DNA of 64,000 nt from Salinicola salarius (GCF_003206135.1 NZ_PZJT01000002.1:413532-477531), one strand, 5' to 3'. Shown: positions 44,811 through 54,882, counted from the first letter of the stretch. Program-made: numbers and translations. Notes: a model not told the origin generated them from the sequence alone.

Positions 44811-45690
44811 GACGCCTGATGCCGCGGGGCTGATCGGCGCCGCGCGGTCGCGCAGCGAGCATGTGCTGGCGGCATGGCTCAATCGTGCGAATGGCGCCAG
44901 CGCGTCGCTCGACGATGCCATGCGTTACAGCGTGCTGGGGACCGGCAAGCGTCTGAGACCGGTGCTGGTCTATCTGGCCGGGCGCGCGCTGGGCGCCGAT
45001 GACGAGACGCTGGACGCGCCGGCGGCGGCGATCGAGATGATCCACGCCTATTCGCTGGTCCATGACGATCTGCCGGCCATGGACGATGACGACCTGCGCC
45101 GCGGCCGGCCGACGGTTCATCGCGCCTTCGATGAGCCGCTGGCGATTCTGGCCGGCGATGCGCTACAGACGCTCGCCTTCGAGGCGCTGGCCTCCCGGCC
45201 GCATCCGCGTCTGGGCGCCTTGATCACGACACTCGCCCAGGCGGCGGGCCGTGACGGCATGGCCGCGGGGCAGGCGATCGATCTGGGCGCCGTCGGGGTG
45301 CCGATGGATCTCGCGGCGCTGCAAATGATGCATCAGCACAAGACCGGCGCGCTGATTCGGGCCGCGGTCCGCCTGGGCGCGCTGGTGGCGGTCGACGAGT
45401 CCGATCCCCGAGTCGCGGCGCTGGACCGCTACGCATCGGCCATGGGGCTGGCGTTCCAGATTCACGACGATGTTCTCGACGTCACCGGCGATACCCAGAC
45501 GCTGGGCAAGATCTCCGGCGCCGACGCGCGCCGCGACAAACCCACCTATCCCGCCCTGCTTGGCGTTGCGCAGGCGCAGCGCCGTGCCCGCGATCTGCTC
45601 GACGATGCGCTCGCCGCTCTCGAGCCGCTGGGCGAGGCCGGCCAGCCGCTGGCGGCGCTGGCTCGTTTCATGATCGATCGCGATCACTGA
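44800..45690 (+). CDS. ispA: Farnesyl diphosphate synthase (geranyltranstransferase)
   Basis: The product is 296 residues. The first aspartate-rich motif [14 protein letters not shown] lies near residues 88-101 and the second, QIHDDVLD, near 222-229; GTGKRLRP near 47 is the diphosphate-binding stretch. It condenses isopentenyl and dimethylallyl units to farnesyl diphosphate for quinones and undecaprenyl carriers. Start overlap with xseB and 11-bp spacing to dxs indicate one operon. Confidence 0.94.
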   Translation: MNVETPDAAGLIGAARSRSEHVLAAWLNRANGASASLDDAMRYSVLGTGKRLRPVLVYLAGRALGADDETLDAPAAAIEMIHAYSLVHDDLPAMDDDDLRRGRPTVHRAFDEPLAILAGDALQTLAFEALASRPHPRLGALITTLAQAAGRDGMAAGQAIDLGAVGVPMDLAALQMMHQHKTGALIRAAVRLGALVAVDESDPRVAALDRYASAMGLAFQIHDDVLDVTGDTQTLGKISGADARRDKPTYPALLGVAQAQRRARDLLDDALAALEPLGEAGQPLAALARFMIDRDH

Positions 45691-45701
45691 CCGGTAACGA
45701 C

Positions 45702-47684
45702 ATGTCTATGAAGCTGTTCGACGAGATTCCTACTCAGCGCCCCCTGACGCCGCTGCTCGATACCCTCGAGTCGCCGGCGGGGTTGCGCCACATGTCACTG
45801 TCCCAGCAGCGGCAGGTCGCGGATGAGCTGCGCGCCTACCTGCTCTATAGCGTGGGCTGCAGCGGCGGTCATTTCGGTGCCGGGCTCGGCGTGGTCGAGT
45901 TGACCGTGGCGCTCCACCGCGCCCTGGATACCCCTCACGACCGCCTGCTGTGGGATGTCGGCCATCAGGCCTACCCGCACAAGATTCTCACTGGCCGGCG
46001 CGAGGCGCTGTCGAGCATCCGGCAATACGGCGGTCTTGCCGCGTTCCCGCGGCGCGAGGAGTCGCCTTACGACACCTTCGGCGTCGGCCATTCGAGCACC
46101 TCGATCTCGGCGGCGCTGGGCATGGCGCTGAGCGCCCGGACCAAGGGCGAGCAGCGCCGTGTCTGCGCGGTGATCGGTGATGGCGCGCTGACCGCCGGCA
46201 TGGCTTTCGAGGCACTGGCCCATGCGGGGCACGTCAATGCCAACCTGCTGGTCGTGCTCAACGACAACGAGATGTCGATCTCGGAAAACGTCGGCGGCAT
46301 GGCGAGTTACCTGACGCGGATTCTCACCAGCAAGCCGTATACCGCCATGCGCGAGAACGGCAAGCGTGTGCTGTCGCATCTGCCGGGCGCGCTGGAATTC
46401 GCGCGACGCACCGAAGAGCACGTCAAGGGCATGATCAGCCCGGCAACGCTGTTCGAGGAGATGGGCTTCAACTATCTCGGGCCGATCGACGGTCACGACC
46501 TAGCCGCGCTGAATCAGGCGCTGGAGGCCGTGCGCGATCTCGACGGTCCGCAGTTTCTCCATGTCCGCACCCGCAAGGGGCGCGGCTTCCGGCCGGCGGA
46601 AGCCGACCCGATCGGCTTCCACGCCATTACCAAGCTGGAAAAGACGCCGCCGACACCGCCCGAAATGGACGCGACCACGCCGCCGGCGAGTGGACTATCG
46701 GCTTCATCCGAAACCCGGTCCAAGTCCACCAGACCCAAGCCGCGCAAGTATTGCAACGTCTTCGGCGACTGGCTGTGCGACATGGCCGCAGCGGATTCGC
46801 GGCTGATCGGCATCACGCCGGCCATGCGCGAGGGCTCCGATCTGATCCGCTTCTCGCAGGTCTATCCCGAACGTTACTACGATGTGGCGATCGCCGAGCA
46901 GCATGCGGTGACGCTGGCGGCGGGAATGGCCTGCGAGGCGATGAAGCCGGTGGTGGCGATCTACTCGACGTTCCTGCAGCGCGGCTACGACCAGTTGATC
47001 CACGACGTCGCCGTGCAGCATCTCGATGTCACCTTCGCCATCGATCGCGCCGGCCTCGTCGGCGAGGACGGCCCGACGCATCACGGGGCGATGGATCTTT
47101 CGTATCTGCGTTGCGTACCGGGCATGATCGTTCTGGCTCCGGCGGACGAGGCGGAATGCCGGGCGATGCTCTCCACCGCCTATCACCACGATGGCCCGGC
47201 GGCGGTGCGCTATCCGCGCGGCACCGGCCCGGGCAGCGAGATCCCGGCGGATCTCGAGGCGCGAGTGCCGATCGGCAAGGCCGAGCGGCGTCGTGAAGCG
47301 ACGGCGGAACAGGGCAAGGCGCGTATTGCGCTGCTGGCATTCGGCAGCCTCAATACGCCGGCGGCCGAGGTCGCCGAGCGGCTCGACGCGACGCACCTCA
47401 ACATGCGTTCGGTGAAGCCGCTGGACCGCGAGGCGATTCTGGCGGTGGCCAGGGACCACGATCTGTTGGTCACGCTCGAGGAGAATGTCGTGGCCGGTGG
47501 CGCCGGCAGTGGCGTCATCGAACTGCTGGCGGCCGAGGGCGTGCAGGTGCCGGTGCTCAATCTGGGCATTCCCGACATTTTCGTCGAACACGGCAAGCCG
47601 GCCGAACTACTGCGCGATTGCGGGCTGGATGCCGATGGCATCGAAGCGGCCATCCGTCGTCGCCTGAACATCAACAACGACTGA
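45702..47684 (+). CDS. dxs: 1-deoxy-D-xylulose-5-phosphate synthase
   Basis: The product is 660 residues. The thiamine-diphosphate site includes [13 protein letters not shown] near residues 153-165 and [14 protein letters not shown] near 186-199; the transketolase domain has [13 protein letters not shown] near 397, and the C-terminal domain has [15 protein letters not shown]. It makes DXP from pyruvate and glyceraldehyde 3-phosphate, the first step of the MEP pathway supplying the IspA substrates. An internal linker near 320-345 is rich in Pro, Thr and Ser and makes this Dxs longer than the typical 620-640 residues. Confidence 0.95.
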   Translation: MSMKLFDEIPTQRPLTPLLDTLESPAGLRHMSLSQQRQVADELRAYLLYSVGCSGGHFGAGLGVVELTVALHRALDTPHDRLLWDVGHQAYPHKILTGRREALSSIRQYGGLAAFPRREESPYDTFGVGHSSTSISAALGMALSARTKGEQRRVCAVIGDGALTAGMAFEALAHAGHVNANLLVVLNDNEMSISENVGGMASYLTRILTSKPYTAMRENGKRVLSHLPGALEFARRTEEHVKGMISPATLFEEMGFNYLGPIDGHDLAALNQALEAVRDLDGPQFLHVRTRKGRGFRPAEADPIGFHAITKLEKTPPTPPEMDATTPPASGLSASSETRSKSTRPKPRKYCNVFGDWLCDMAAADSRLIGITPAMREGSDLIRFSQVYPERYYDVAIAEQHAVTLAAGMACEAMKPVVAIYSTFLQRGYDQLIHDVAVQHLDVTFAIDRAGLVGEDGPTHHGAMDLSYLRCVPGMIVLAPADEAECRAMLSTAYHHDGPAAVRYPRGTGPGSEIPADLEARVPIGKAERRREATAEQGKARIALLAFGSLNTPAAEVAERLDATHLNMRSVKPLDREAILAVARDHDLLVTLEENVVAGGAGSGVIELLAAEGVQVPVLNLGIPDIFVEHGKPAELLRDCGLDADGIEAAIRRRLNINND

Positions 47685-47694
47685 TAGGATCTTC

Positions 47695-48471
47695 ATGTCA
47701 ATTGCCATTCTGATCGGCGCCGTCATCGGCTATCTCTTCGGCAAGTTGCCGGGCCTTCTGATCGGCGCCGCCATCGGCTGGTGGGTCAGCCGAAAGCTGC
47801 GCAGCACGCTGCTGGGGCGCGTGGTCAATATCCAGCACCAGTTCCTGGAGTCGACCTTCGCGGTGATGGGCTGCGTGTGCAAGGTCGACGGCCACATCAC
47901 CCAGGACGAGATTCGCACGGCGGAGATGCTGTTCGATCGTCTCAACCTGAGCGGGGAGATGCGCGAACGCGCCAAGGCTGCCTTCAATCGCGGCAAGTCG
48001 CCGGAGTTCGATCTCGATGCCGAGGTCGAGACGATCCGCCGCGTCACCGGCGGCCAGCGTGCGCTGCTGCAGGTATTTCTGCAGGTGCAGCTGGCAGCGA
48101 TCGCCGCCGACGGCCAGATGCATCCCGCCGAACACGACATGCTGCTGCGCGTGGCGCGCGGCCTGGGCTTCTCCGAAGCCGAGATCCAGCAGATCGAAGC
48201 GATGCTGCGCGGCGGTGCCCATCAGGGGGCGGGCGGTGCGACCAGCGGCCAGTCGCTGGAGGATGCCTATCGGGTGCTCGGTGTGTCCGAGGATGTCTCC
48301 GATGCCGAGCTCAAGCGCGCCTATCGCAAGCTGATGAGCGAAAACCACCCCGACAAGCTGGCCGGCAAGGGGTTGCCGGAGAGCATGCGCGAGATGGCCA
48401 AGGAGCGCACCAGCGAGATCAGCAACGCCTACGACCTGATCAAGAAAACGCGGGAGCAGCGCGGGGGCTGA
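47695..48471 (+). CDS. djlA: Membrane-anchored DnaJ-type co-chaperone
   Basis: The product is 258 residues. One N-terminal membrane segment with Gly-rich packing (IAILIGAVIGYLFGKLPGLL) is followed by a TerB-like helical domain (about 45-165) and a C-terminal J domain from about 190 (EDAYRVLGVSEDVSDAELKRAYR). The J-domain tripeptide appears as HPD in SENHPDKL. This is the DjlA architecture, which stimulates DnaK at the inner membrane. It follows dxs by ten bases and may be co-transcribed. Confidence 0.92.
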   Translation: MSIAILIGAVIGYLFGKLPGLLIGAAIGWWVSRKLRSTLLGRVVNIQHQFLESTFAVMGCVCKVDGHITQDEIRTAEMLFDRLNLSGEMRERAKAAFNRGKSPEFDLDAEVETIRRVTGGQRALLQVFLQVQLAAIAADGQMHPAEHDMLLRVARGLGFSEAEIQQIEAMLRGGAHQGAGGATSGQSLEDAYRVLGVSEDVSDAELKRAYRKLMSENHPDKLAGKGLPESMREMAKERTSEISNAYDLIKKTREQRGG

Positions 48472-48570
48472 AGCCGTCTCGCGAGGGCAGCGTTCGCTAT
48501 TGTCTCCTGTCGGCGAACACGCTTAGATAGAGATTCGACCTCGAGACAGCCGCAACAAGGATGTGACTGC

Positions 48571-49170
48571 ATGCCAGCGAAGGCCGATCTCTACCGTACT
48601 GCCGCCCGGATGCTGGGCACGATCGACAAGAGTGGTTGGGTGCTTCGCTATCGCTACGGCGACCGGCGTCTGCTCGAGGACGTCGTGCTGCCCGCCCTGA
48701 ACCGCGATCCCGGCGTCGAAACACTGCTGCTGGTCGGCTGCGCCTGGTATACCCGGCACTATCCTCAACTGCTGCCGCGCAAACGCGTCACGACCATGGA
48801 AATCGACCCGGCCAAGGCAGCCTTCGGCGGCGATTCGCACATCGTGGCCAACATGACCGATATTACCGAGCACCTGCCTCCGGAGAGCCTGGATGGCGTG
48901 ATCTGCAACGGCGTGCTGGGCTGGGGCCTGGACGAGCCCGATGCGGTGGAAGCCGCCTTCGCCGGCGCGGTGGTCTGTCTGAAGCCCGGCGGTCTCTTTC
49001 TGTTGGGCTGGAACGACATACCGCCGCGCAATCACTGTCCGCCGGAGTCCATCTCCGCACTTGGCAGGCTCGAAGCCGCCAACATTCCCGGCCTGGAGAT
49101 ACACTCGCTGGTCGCCCTCGAACGCAACCAGCACTGCTACCAGGCGTATCGCAAGCCGGAAAGTGGCTGA
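48571..49170 (+). CDS. SAM-dependent methyltransferase-like protein
   Basis: The product is 199 residues. A class I methyltransferase core is suggested by TLLLVGCAWYTRHYP (motif I position), TMEIDPAKA (acidic residue after the second strand), a VANMTDI loop and LKPGGLFLLGW (strand 5 region). The glycine-rich motif I is weaker than usual, so SAM binding is likely but not certain. Nothing indicates the substrate. It abuts the convergent TetR gene with no spacer. Confidence 0.65.
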   Translation: MPAKADLYRTAARMLGTIDKSGWVLRYRYGDRRLLEDVVLPALNRDPGVETLLLVGCAWYTRHYPQLLPRKRVTTMEIDPAKAAFGGDSHIVANMTDITEHLPPESLDGVICNGVLGWGLDEPDAVEAAFAGAVVCLKPGGLFLLGWNDIPPRNHCPPESISALGRLEAANIPGLEIHSLVALERNQHCYQAYRKPESG

Positions 49171-49800
49171 TCAGCCTGCCGTCACGCCCGCCCAGAACAC
49201 CGACCAGACGCCTTCGAACCGGCGTTCGAACTCGCGCTTTTCATACATGAAAGTCTCCGAGAGCAGCCCGTCGACGACGCAGTAGAACGCTGCGACGAAG
49301 TGGTCGTCGGTCAATGTCGACCGCAAGGCGCCGATTCGGCGTCCCTCCTGCACGAAGGCCACGAGACGTCGATCGATCCGTGATTCGCCCTGCTCGGTGA
49401 TGGCCTCGGCTTCGGTGACGAGATCCTGCGGGGGGAACAGCAGGAAGCGCTTGTAGAACACGCCCTGATGCTCGCGGTAGGCAAACGTGGCGCACTGCTG
49501 CAGCAGATGGCGCAGTCGGTGTTCGAACGGGGCGGCTGCCATATCGGCCAGGCTGGCATCGATTAGCGCGATCAGGTCGTCGTCGGCATCGCGGGACAGT
49601 TCCAGAAACAGCGCCGCCTTGCTGTCGAAATGGTTGTAGATCGAAGGCTTCTTGATGCCGGCAGCCGTGGCGATCTGTGCCAGCGTCGTGCCTTCATAGC
49701 CATGGCGCGCGAACAGCGAAAGGCCGATCTGCTTGAGTCGATCTCGGGTGTTCAAGGGAATCTTCCGGTGTGATTGAAGGCGTAGCTTGCCAAGAGTCAT
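49171..49800 (-). CDS. TetR-family transcriptional repressor
   Basis: The product is 209 residues. The N-terminal TetR HTH (LFARHGYEGTTLAQIATAAG, then KPSIYNHFDSKAAL) occupies residues 25-70; the C-terminal helical part is a ligand domain. It is divergent from a pair of SMR efflux genes, and an 8-2-8 palindrome lies 12 bases before its start. By analogy with QacR-like systems it represses the pair until a toxic cation binds. The effector is unknown. Confidence 0.88.
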   Translation of the reverse strand: MTLGKLRLQSHRKIPLNTRDRLKQIGLSLFARHGYEGTTLAQIATAAGIKKPSIYNHFDSKAALFLELSRDADDDLIALIDASLADMAAAPFEHRLRHLLQQCATFAYREHQGVFYKRFLLFPPQDLVTEAEAITEQGESRIDRRLVAFVQEGRRIGALRSTLTDDHFVAAFYCVVDGLLSETFMYEKREFERRFEGVWSVFWAGVTAG

Positions 49801-49811
49801 GGGGCGAAATA

Positions 49812-49829
49812 AACTAACGACCGTTAGTT
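49812..49829. promoter_or_regulatory. TetR operator between regulator and SMR genes
   Basis: AACTAACG-AC-CGTTAGTT is a perfect 18-bp inverted repeat in the 57-bp divergent region. It lies 28 bases before the SMR start and 12 bases before the TetR start, so a bound repressor could block both promoters. Confidence 0.75.
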
Positions 49830-49857
49830 AGCCATCTTTTATCGAGTGGATCAAGCG

Positions 49858-50175
49858 ATGATGCGACCGCAATGGGGAATCCTGCCGCTGGCCGGCCTGG
49901 CCGAAGTCGGCTGGGCCGCCGGACTGAAGCATGCCGAGACGCTCACCGACTGGCTGCTGACGGTGGTGCTGGCGATCACCAGCTTGTGGCTCGCCTCGCG
50001 CGCGGTACGCTACATGCCGACGAGCACCGTCTACACGGTCTTCGTCGGGCTGGGCGCGGCGGGTACGGCGATGGCCGACTGGGTCTTCTTCGGCGTGCCG
50101 TTTCACTGGCCGGTGCTGGCATTCATCGTGCTGCTGCTGGTGGGCGTGATTGGACTTCAACAGGTGAACGACTGA
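49858..50175 (+). CDS. SMR-family efflux subunit, first of a pair
   Basis: The product is 105 residues with four hydrophobic helices. The first helix carries the conserved membrane glutamate in LAGLAEVGWAAGLK (Glu16 region), the proton/drug-coupling residue of SugE/EmrE-type pumps, and the fourth helix ends near VGVIGLQQ. Family N-termini begin just before the first helix, so I use the ATG at 49858; GTG at 49846 and ATG at 49861 are alternatives. Its stop overlaps the start of the second SMR gene (TGATG), indicating a heterodimeric pump such as YkkCD. Confidence 0.85.
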   Translation: MMRPQWGILPLAGLAEVGWAAGLKHAETLTDWLLTVVLAITSLWLASRAVRYMPTSTVYTVFVGLGAAGTAMADWVFFGVPFHWPVLAFIVLLLVGVIGLQQVND

Positions 50176-50504
50176 TGGAACCGACGACTCTCCACTGGAT
50201 CGCGCTATTGGCCTCGGGCTGCTTCGAGATCGTCGGCGTTGCCGGCTTCGATCGTCTCAATCGCGGCCAGCGTCTGCACGGCCTGCTGCTTCTCGTCGTG
50301 GGTTTCGGCAGTTCGCTCGGCCTGTTGTCGATCGCCATGCGCTCGATCGACATGGGCGTGGCCTACGCCATCTTCACCGGCATCGGCACCCTCGGCAGCA
50401 CGCTGATGGGCATGCTGCTGTGGGGAGAATCGCGACGCCCGCTGCGGCTCGCCTTCGTGGGGATGATCGTCGCGGCGGTAGTGGGGTTGAAACTGGCGAG
50501 CTGA
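50175..50504 (+). CDS. SMR-family efflux subunit, second of a pair
   Basis: The product is 109 residues with four membrane helices. The conserved glutamate is in ASGCFEIVGVAGF on helix 1; MGVAYAIFTGIGTLGSTLMGML on helix 3 matches the SMR dimer contact region (read as GVAYAIFTGIGTLG). It is translationally coupled to the first subunit. Paired SMR genes usually act as hetero-oligomers with opposite membrane orientation; more Lys/Arg in different loops of the two proteins is compatible, but not measured here. Confidence 0.85.
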   Translation: MEPTTLHWIALLASGCFEIVGVAGFDRLNRGQRLHGLLLLVVGFGSSLGLLSIAMRSIDMGVAYAIFTGIGTLGSTLMGMLLWGESRRPLRLAFVGMIVAAVVGLKLAS

Positions 50505-50631
50505 AGAGGCGCTCCGCGTCCGCCGTCGTCGGCCAGCCGCCATGGCCTTTTGCCGGGGCAGGATTGGCCGCATCGCGCCACGGCACCTACGCTGACAGCT
50601 CCTCTATCACAGCTTGATCAGGAGTCTATCC

Positions 50632-51138
50632 ATGCATCCGATCGTCCATACGATCGTCGTCGGGATCATCAGCTATCTGGTCCTGATCGCCATCATCCGG
50701 CTCTCCGGCAAGCGCACGCTGTCGAAGTGGAACGCTTTCGACTTCGTGGTCACCATCGCGCTGGGGTCGACGCTGTCGACGGCGCTGGTCTCGACCCAGG
50801 TCTCGCTGGCGCAGAGCATCACGGCGTTTGCGGTCATCGTCGCGCTGCAGTTCGTGATCACGTTTTCCTCGGTGCGCTCTCGTGCCGTCAAGAATCTGAT
50901 CAAGTCGCAGCCGACGCTCCTGCTGTTCCAGGGTCAGTTCCGTCAGGAGGCGATGGCGCAGGAGCGGGTGGTCGAGGCCGAGGTGCGTGCGGCGATTCGC
51001 GAGAACGGTATCGCCGACGTCGAGCGTGTACATGCGGTGGTGCTGGAGACCGACGGCACCTTCAGCGTGATTCCCAACGCCGGCGGCAGCAATTCGGCGC
51101 TGCAGGGCGTCGCGGGGCTGTCGTCGCATCGGGCGTGA
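50632..51138 (+). CDS. DUF421/YetF-family membrane protein
   Basis: The product is 168 residues. Three N-terminal hydrophobic segments cover about the first 85 residues, with the family signature RLSGKRTLSKWNAFDFVVTIALGS near residues 22-45 (read as GKRTLSKWNAFDFVVTIALG). A soluble C-terminal domain follows (PTLLLFQGQFR; ERVHAVVLETDGTFSVI). This is the YetF/DUF421 architecture, whose role is not established beyond sporulation-related members in Bacillus. AGGAGTC before 50632 favours this start over the frame beginning at 50614. Confidence 0.8.
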   Translation: MHPIVHTIVVGIISYLVLIAIIRLSGKRTLSKWNAFDFVVTIALGSTLSTALVSTQVSLAQSITAFAVIVALQFVITFSSVRSRAVKNLIKSQPTLLLFQGQFRQEAMAQERVVEAEVRAAIRENGIADVERVHAVVLETDGTFSVIPNAGGSNSALQGVAGLSSHRA

Positions 51139-51156
51139 CGACGCCCAGCGCATCTG

Positions 51157-53016
51157 TCAGCGCGTCTCGTCCGCCGTGGGCTGGGAGGGTTCCGCTTCCA
51201 GGAAGCCGCCCGATTGGCGTCGCCATAGCCGAGCATAGAGGCCGTTCTGACGAATCAGCTCGGCGTGGCTGCCTTGTTCGACGATGCGACCCTGCTCCAT
51301 GACCACCAGACGATCCATGGCCGCGATGGTGGAGAGGCGATGGGCGATGGCGATCACCGTCTTGCCCTGCATCAGCTGGTCGAGGTTCTCCTGGATCGCG
51401 GCTTCGACGTCGGAATCCAGCGCCGAGGTGGCCTCGTCGAGAATCAGGATCGGCGCGTCCTTGAGCATGACGCGGGCGATGGCCAGGCGTTGGCGCTGGC
51501 CGCCGGAGAGCTTGACGCCGCGTTCGCCGACATGGGCGTCGAAGCCTTGCCGGCCATGAATGTCCCGCAGCGATTCGATGAACTCCGAGACGTGGGCCTG
51601 CTTCGCCGCCTGCCACGCCATCTCGTCGGTGGCGTCAGGCCGGCCGTAGAGCAGGTTGTCGCGCACCGAGCGATGCAGCAGCGAGGTGTCCTGCGTCACC
51701 ATGCCGATTTTCGCGCGCAGGCTTTCCTGGGTGACGTCGGCGATGTTCTGCCCGTCGATGCGGATCGCGCCGCCTTCCAGCTCGAAAAAGCGCAGCAGCA
51801 GGTTGACCAGGGTCGACTTGCCCGCGCCCGAAGGGCCGATCAGCCCAATCTTCTCGCCGGGGCGAATGTGGAGCGAGAGGTCGTCGATGACGCCGCTTCC
51901 CTTGCCGTAGTGAAAGCGGATATGGTCGAACACGATCTCGCCGCGATCGATGGCGAGCGGCTTCGCCTCGGGCTCGTCCTCGATCTGGCGGGGCAGGGAG
52001 AGTGTCGCCATGCCATCCTGCACCGTGCCGATGTTTTCGAACAGCGCGGAGACTTCCCACATGATCCACTGCGACATGCCCCATAGCCGCATGACCAGGC
52101 CGAGCGCCACGGCGACCGCCCCTACGCTGACGGCTTCGGTCAGCCACAGATGGATCGATAGCCAGCCGATGCTGAACAGCAGCAGCGCGTTGAGCAGGTA
52201 GAGCAGCCCATAGAGGCCGGTGACCAGTCGCATCTGGCGATGCACGGTGACCAGGAAGCCATCCATGCTCTCCTTGGCAAATGTCGCTTCGCGGCTGGCA
52301 TGGGAGAACAGCTTGACCGTCTGGATGTTGCTGTAGCTGTCGACGATACGGCCCGTCATGCGCGAGCGCGCGTCGGCCTGGGATTTGGACACGCGACCCA
52401 TGAGCGGCACGAATACCCGCAGCAGCACGAGATAGCCGGCCAGCCACGCCACCAGGGGAAGCGCCAGACGCCAGTCGGCGTTGCCCACCAGCAGCAGCGT
52501 GCCGAGGAAATAGACGCTGACGTAGTTGAGCACGTCGAACAGCTTGATCACGCACTCGCGTACGGCCAGCGCTGTCTGCATCACCTTGGTGGCGATACGA
52601 CCGGCGAATTCGTCCTGATAGAAACCCATCGATTGCCGCAGCAGGTAGCGGTGCGCCAGCCAGCGGATGCGCATGGGGAAGTTGGCCATCAGCGTCTGCT
52701 GCTGGAACAGCGAATGCAGCCACACCATGCCGGGCAGCAGGAGCAGCACGACGAACGCCATGCCAGCCAGCTTCCAGCCCTGGTCGGCGAGAAACGTCTC
52801 GCGATCCTGGCCGGCCAGCCAGTCGACGATGTTGCCGAGGAATCCGAACATCCACACTTCGATGCCGGCGATCAGCGCCATCAGCACCGTCGCCGCCATC
52901 AGGTACGGCCAGGCACCGCGGGTGTAATGCAGGCAGAAGGCGATCAGCGTGTCCGGTGGACGTTGCGGTTCCTGCGGCGGGAAGGGGTCGAGACGGTTTT
53001 CGAACCAGCGAAACAT
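51157..53016 (-). CDS. ABC-type exporter, fused permease and ATP-binding half-transporter
   Basis: The product is 619 residues. Six membrane helices occupy about residues 25-340, followed by an ATPase with Walker A GPSGAGKST near 394-402, signature LSGGQRQR near 500 and Walker B ILILDEATSALD near 520-531. This half-transporter should homodimerise in the inner membrane. Family members export lipids, drugs or peptides; the substrate is not indicated by its neighbours. Length and motifs are intact. Confidence 0.9.
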   Translation of the reverse strand: MFRWFENRLDPFPPQEPQRPPDTLIAFCLHYTRGAWPYLMAATVLMALIAGIEVWMFGFLGNIVDWLAGQDRETFLADQGWKLAGMAFVVLLLLPGMVWLHSLFQQQTLMANFPMRIRWLAHRYLLRQSMGFYQDEFAGRIATKVMQTALAVRECVIKLFDVLNYVSVYFLGTLLLVGNADWRLALPLVAWLAGYLVLLRVFVPLMGRVSKSQADARSRMTGRIVDSYSNIQTVKLFSHASREATFAKESMDGFLVTVHRQMRLVTGLYGLLYLLNALLLFSIGWLSIHLWLTEAVSVGAVAVALGLVMRLWGMSQWIMWEVSALFENIGTVQDGMATLSLPRQIEDEPEAKPLAIDRGEIVFDHIRFHYGKGSGVIDDLSLHIRPGEKIGLIGPSGAGKSTLVNLLLRFFELEGGAIRIDGQNIADVTQESLRAKIGMVTQDTSLLHRSVRDNLLYGRPDATDEMAWQAAKQAHVSEFIESLRDIHGRQGFDAHVGERGVKLSGGQRQRLAIARVMLKDAPILILDEATSALDSDVEAAIQENLDQLMQGKTVIAIAHRLSTIAAMDRLVVMEQGRIVEQGSHAELIRQNGLYARLWRRQSGGFLEAEPSQPTADETR

Positions 53017-53143
53017 GGCAATCCTTGAAGGTAAGCGCGACGGGCTGACGTGTTTCCACTGCGGGGCACTTGCCAGCCGCTAACGATCATAGCCGCCTCG
53101 GGCGCTTTGGCAATCCGCGTGTCGAAATCGGCCGTCGCGGGCG

Positions 53144-53866
53144 TCAGGCCTGAAAGGGCAGCACGGCGGTGTAGACGGCAAAGAAGTGGCAGACGCTGCC
53201 GCCGATCACGAACAAGTGCCAGATGGCGTGATGGAAGGGGATTGCGCGAACAGCGTAGAAGATCACGCCCAGGGTGTAGGTGATGCCGCCGGCGACCAGC
53301 AGCGCGATACCGGTGTCGGGCAGATGATCCGCCATATCGCCGGAGGCGATCAGGATCAGCCAGCCCATGATCAGGTAGATGAATATCCGCAGCACGCTGA
53401 ATCGATGCGGCCAGATCAGGCGCAGGGCGATACCGCCGAGGGCGAGACTCCAGACGACGGCGAACAGTGCCCAGCCCATCGGGCCGCGCAGGTTGACCAG
53501 CAGGAACGGCGTGTAGGTACCCGCGATCAGCAGATAGATGGCGCAGTGGTCGAAAGCCTGGAACACGCGCTTCAGTCGCTGGCGGCGAAAGCCGTGATAG
53601 AGCGTCGAGGCGGTATAGAGCAGTAGCAGGCAGCCGCCGTAGAGCGAAACGCTGACGATCTTCCACGGATCGACGTGGGCGGCGATGCTGGCCAGCACGA
53701 TGAGCACGATCATGCCGGCGAGGCTCAGGGCGGCGCCGATGCCGTGGCTGATGCTGTGCAGCCACTCCTCGAGTCTCGAGAACTCTGCACCGGATTCATC
53801 GGCGCTGGGCCGGCTGCCCGAGGGAGCCGATCGTTGGGTCGGGTAATCCGGTTGAACGTCTGACAT
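53144..53866 (-). CDS. Hemolysin III/PAQR-family membrane protein (YqfA-like)
   Basis: The product is 240 residues with seven hydrophobic segments. Conserved features of the PAQR/HlyIII family are present: HSISHGIGAALSLAG near residue 38, STLYHGF near 88, a DHCAIYLLIAGTYTPF stretch near 105, and the C-terminal HHAIWHLFVIGGSVCHFFAV with metal-ligand histidines. Despite the name, bacterial members are not proven hemolysins here; membrane-fluidity or receptor-like roles are proposed for relatives. Start chosen at 53866; the longer frame lacks a ribosome binding site. Confidence 0.87.
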   Translation of the reverse strand: MSDVQPDYPTQRSAPSGSRPSADESGAEFSRLEEWLHSISHGIGAALSLAGMIVLIVLASIAAHVDPWKIVSVSLYGGCLLLLYTASTLYHGFRRQRLKRVFQAFDHCAIYLLIAGTYTPFLLVNLRGPMGWALFAVVWSLALGGIALRLIWPHRFSVLRIFIYLIMGWLILIASGDMADHLPDTGIALLVAGGITYTLGVIFYAVRAIPFHHAIWHLFVIGGSVCHFFAVYTAVLPFQA

Positions 53867-54016
53867 GGTATTCGAACCCCCTCGACGATCAGGGCGTGCA
53901 GGATGCAAGGCGCTGTCCGATTGGACAGGCCGTTGCGGCCCGGGTTCAGTCTATGGGCTCATCATGACGCTGAGTTGACGCCGGCAAAAGCCCGCGAACG
54001 CAGGGTGCGAGAAGAT

Positions 54017-54652
54017 TCAGGCGTCGCGTTCGATGTCGACGTCGCTGGCCGGGGTGAAGTCGTCCAGATTCATCATGTGATTGAGCTTGCCGACCTTGGT
54101 GGTCAGGTAGTGCTCGTTGAACGGATTGCGACCGGTGGTGATTGGCAGGCGCTCGTGAATCGTCACGCCATCCTGGCTCAGGGCCTCGACCTTGCGCGGG
54201 TTGTTGGTCATCAATCGCAGCGACTGGATGCCGAGGTGTTCGAGCATGGGCACGCAGATATCGTAGCGGCGCTGGTCGGCGCCGAACCCGAGCCGTTCGT
54301 TGGCCTCGACGGTATCGGCACCGTCGTCTTGAAGCGCGTAGGCGCGGATCTTGTTGAGCAGGCCGATGCCGCGACCTTCCTGGCGCAGATAGAGCAGCGC
54401 GCCGCGCCCTTCGTCGGCGATCCGCTTGAGGGCTTCCTGCAGCTGGTAGCCGCAGTCGCAGCGCATCGAGAACAGGGCATCACCGGTCAGGCACTCCGAG
54501 TGCACTCGGGCGAGAACCGGCTCAGGCGTGGTGATGTCGCCGAGCGTCAGCACGACGTGTTCCTTGCCGGTGGAGGCTTCCTGGAAGCCGTGCAGCATGA
54601 ACGTCGCCCAGGGAGTCGGCAGTTGCGATGCGGCGATGAAGCGGATCGTCAC
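54017..54652 (-). CDS. ribA: GTP cyclohydrolase II
   Basis: The product is 211 residues. The zinc-binding cysteines are Cys54, Cys65 and Cys67 ([11 protein letters not shown] then RCDCGY), positions matching E. coli RibA, and the GTP-binding REGRGIGL segment lies near 93-100. It opens GTP at the start of riboflavin synthesis. A perfect TATAAT -10 lies about 76 bp upstream on its strand. It is divergent from hemE. Confidence 0.94.
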   Translation of the reverse strand: MTIRFIAASQLPTPWATFMLHGFQEASTGKEHVVLTLGDITTPEPVLARVHSECLTGDALFSMRCDCGYQLQEALKRIADEGRGALLYLRQEGRGIGLLNKIRAYALQDDGADTVEANERLGFGADQRRYDICVPMLEHLGIQSLRLMTNNPRKVEALSQDGVTIHERLPITTGRNPFNEHYLTTKVGKLNHMMNLDDFTPASDVDIERDA

Positions 54653-54727
54653 GATGACCTCGCGATGTGGGGGAGACGCTCGAATATGGTTGCCGAAGCG
54701 CCGGACGATGAATAATAAAGGGGCGGC

Positions 54728-54733
54728 ATTATA
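54728..54733 (-). promoter_or_regulatory. -10 box for ribA
   Basis: On the minus strand the sequence reads TATAAT, about 76 bp before the ribA start. No strong -35 lies at the usual distance. The 13-mer CGATCCGTTACAA occurs twice in this gap, near 54748 and near 54826. Confidence 0.5.
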
Positions 54734-54833
54734 ACAGGCTTGCCGGCCGATCCGTTACAAGGCTGCAAATCGCGCCGATAGCTGACATCAATTTTGACAC
54801 CCGGAGGTTTTACTGCATGTTCGGGCGATCCGT

Positions 54834-54839
54834 TACAAT
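54834..54839 (+). promoter_or_regulatory. -10-like box for hemE
   Basis: TACAAT at 54834-54839 matches the consensus at five of six positions and lies 44 bp before the hemE start. The -35 is weak (TTTACT with a long spacer). A TTGACA at 54794 has no good -10 at the right spacing. Confidence 0.35.
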
Positions 54840-54882
54840 GCGGAGGCTCTTGATTTAAACCCCCTCGACTATGAAGGCTGCC

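Noticed and set aside
54794..54799. TTGACA as the -35 of hemE
   Set aside because: The hexamer 17 bp downstream (ATGTTC) is a poor -10; the TACAAT at 54834 is a better candidate with a weak -35.
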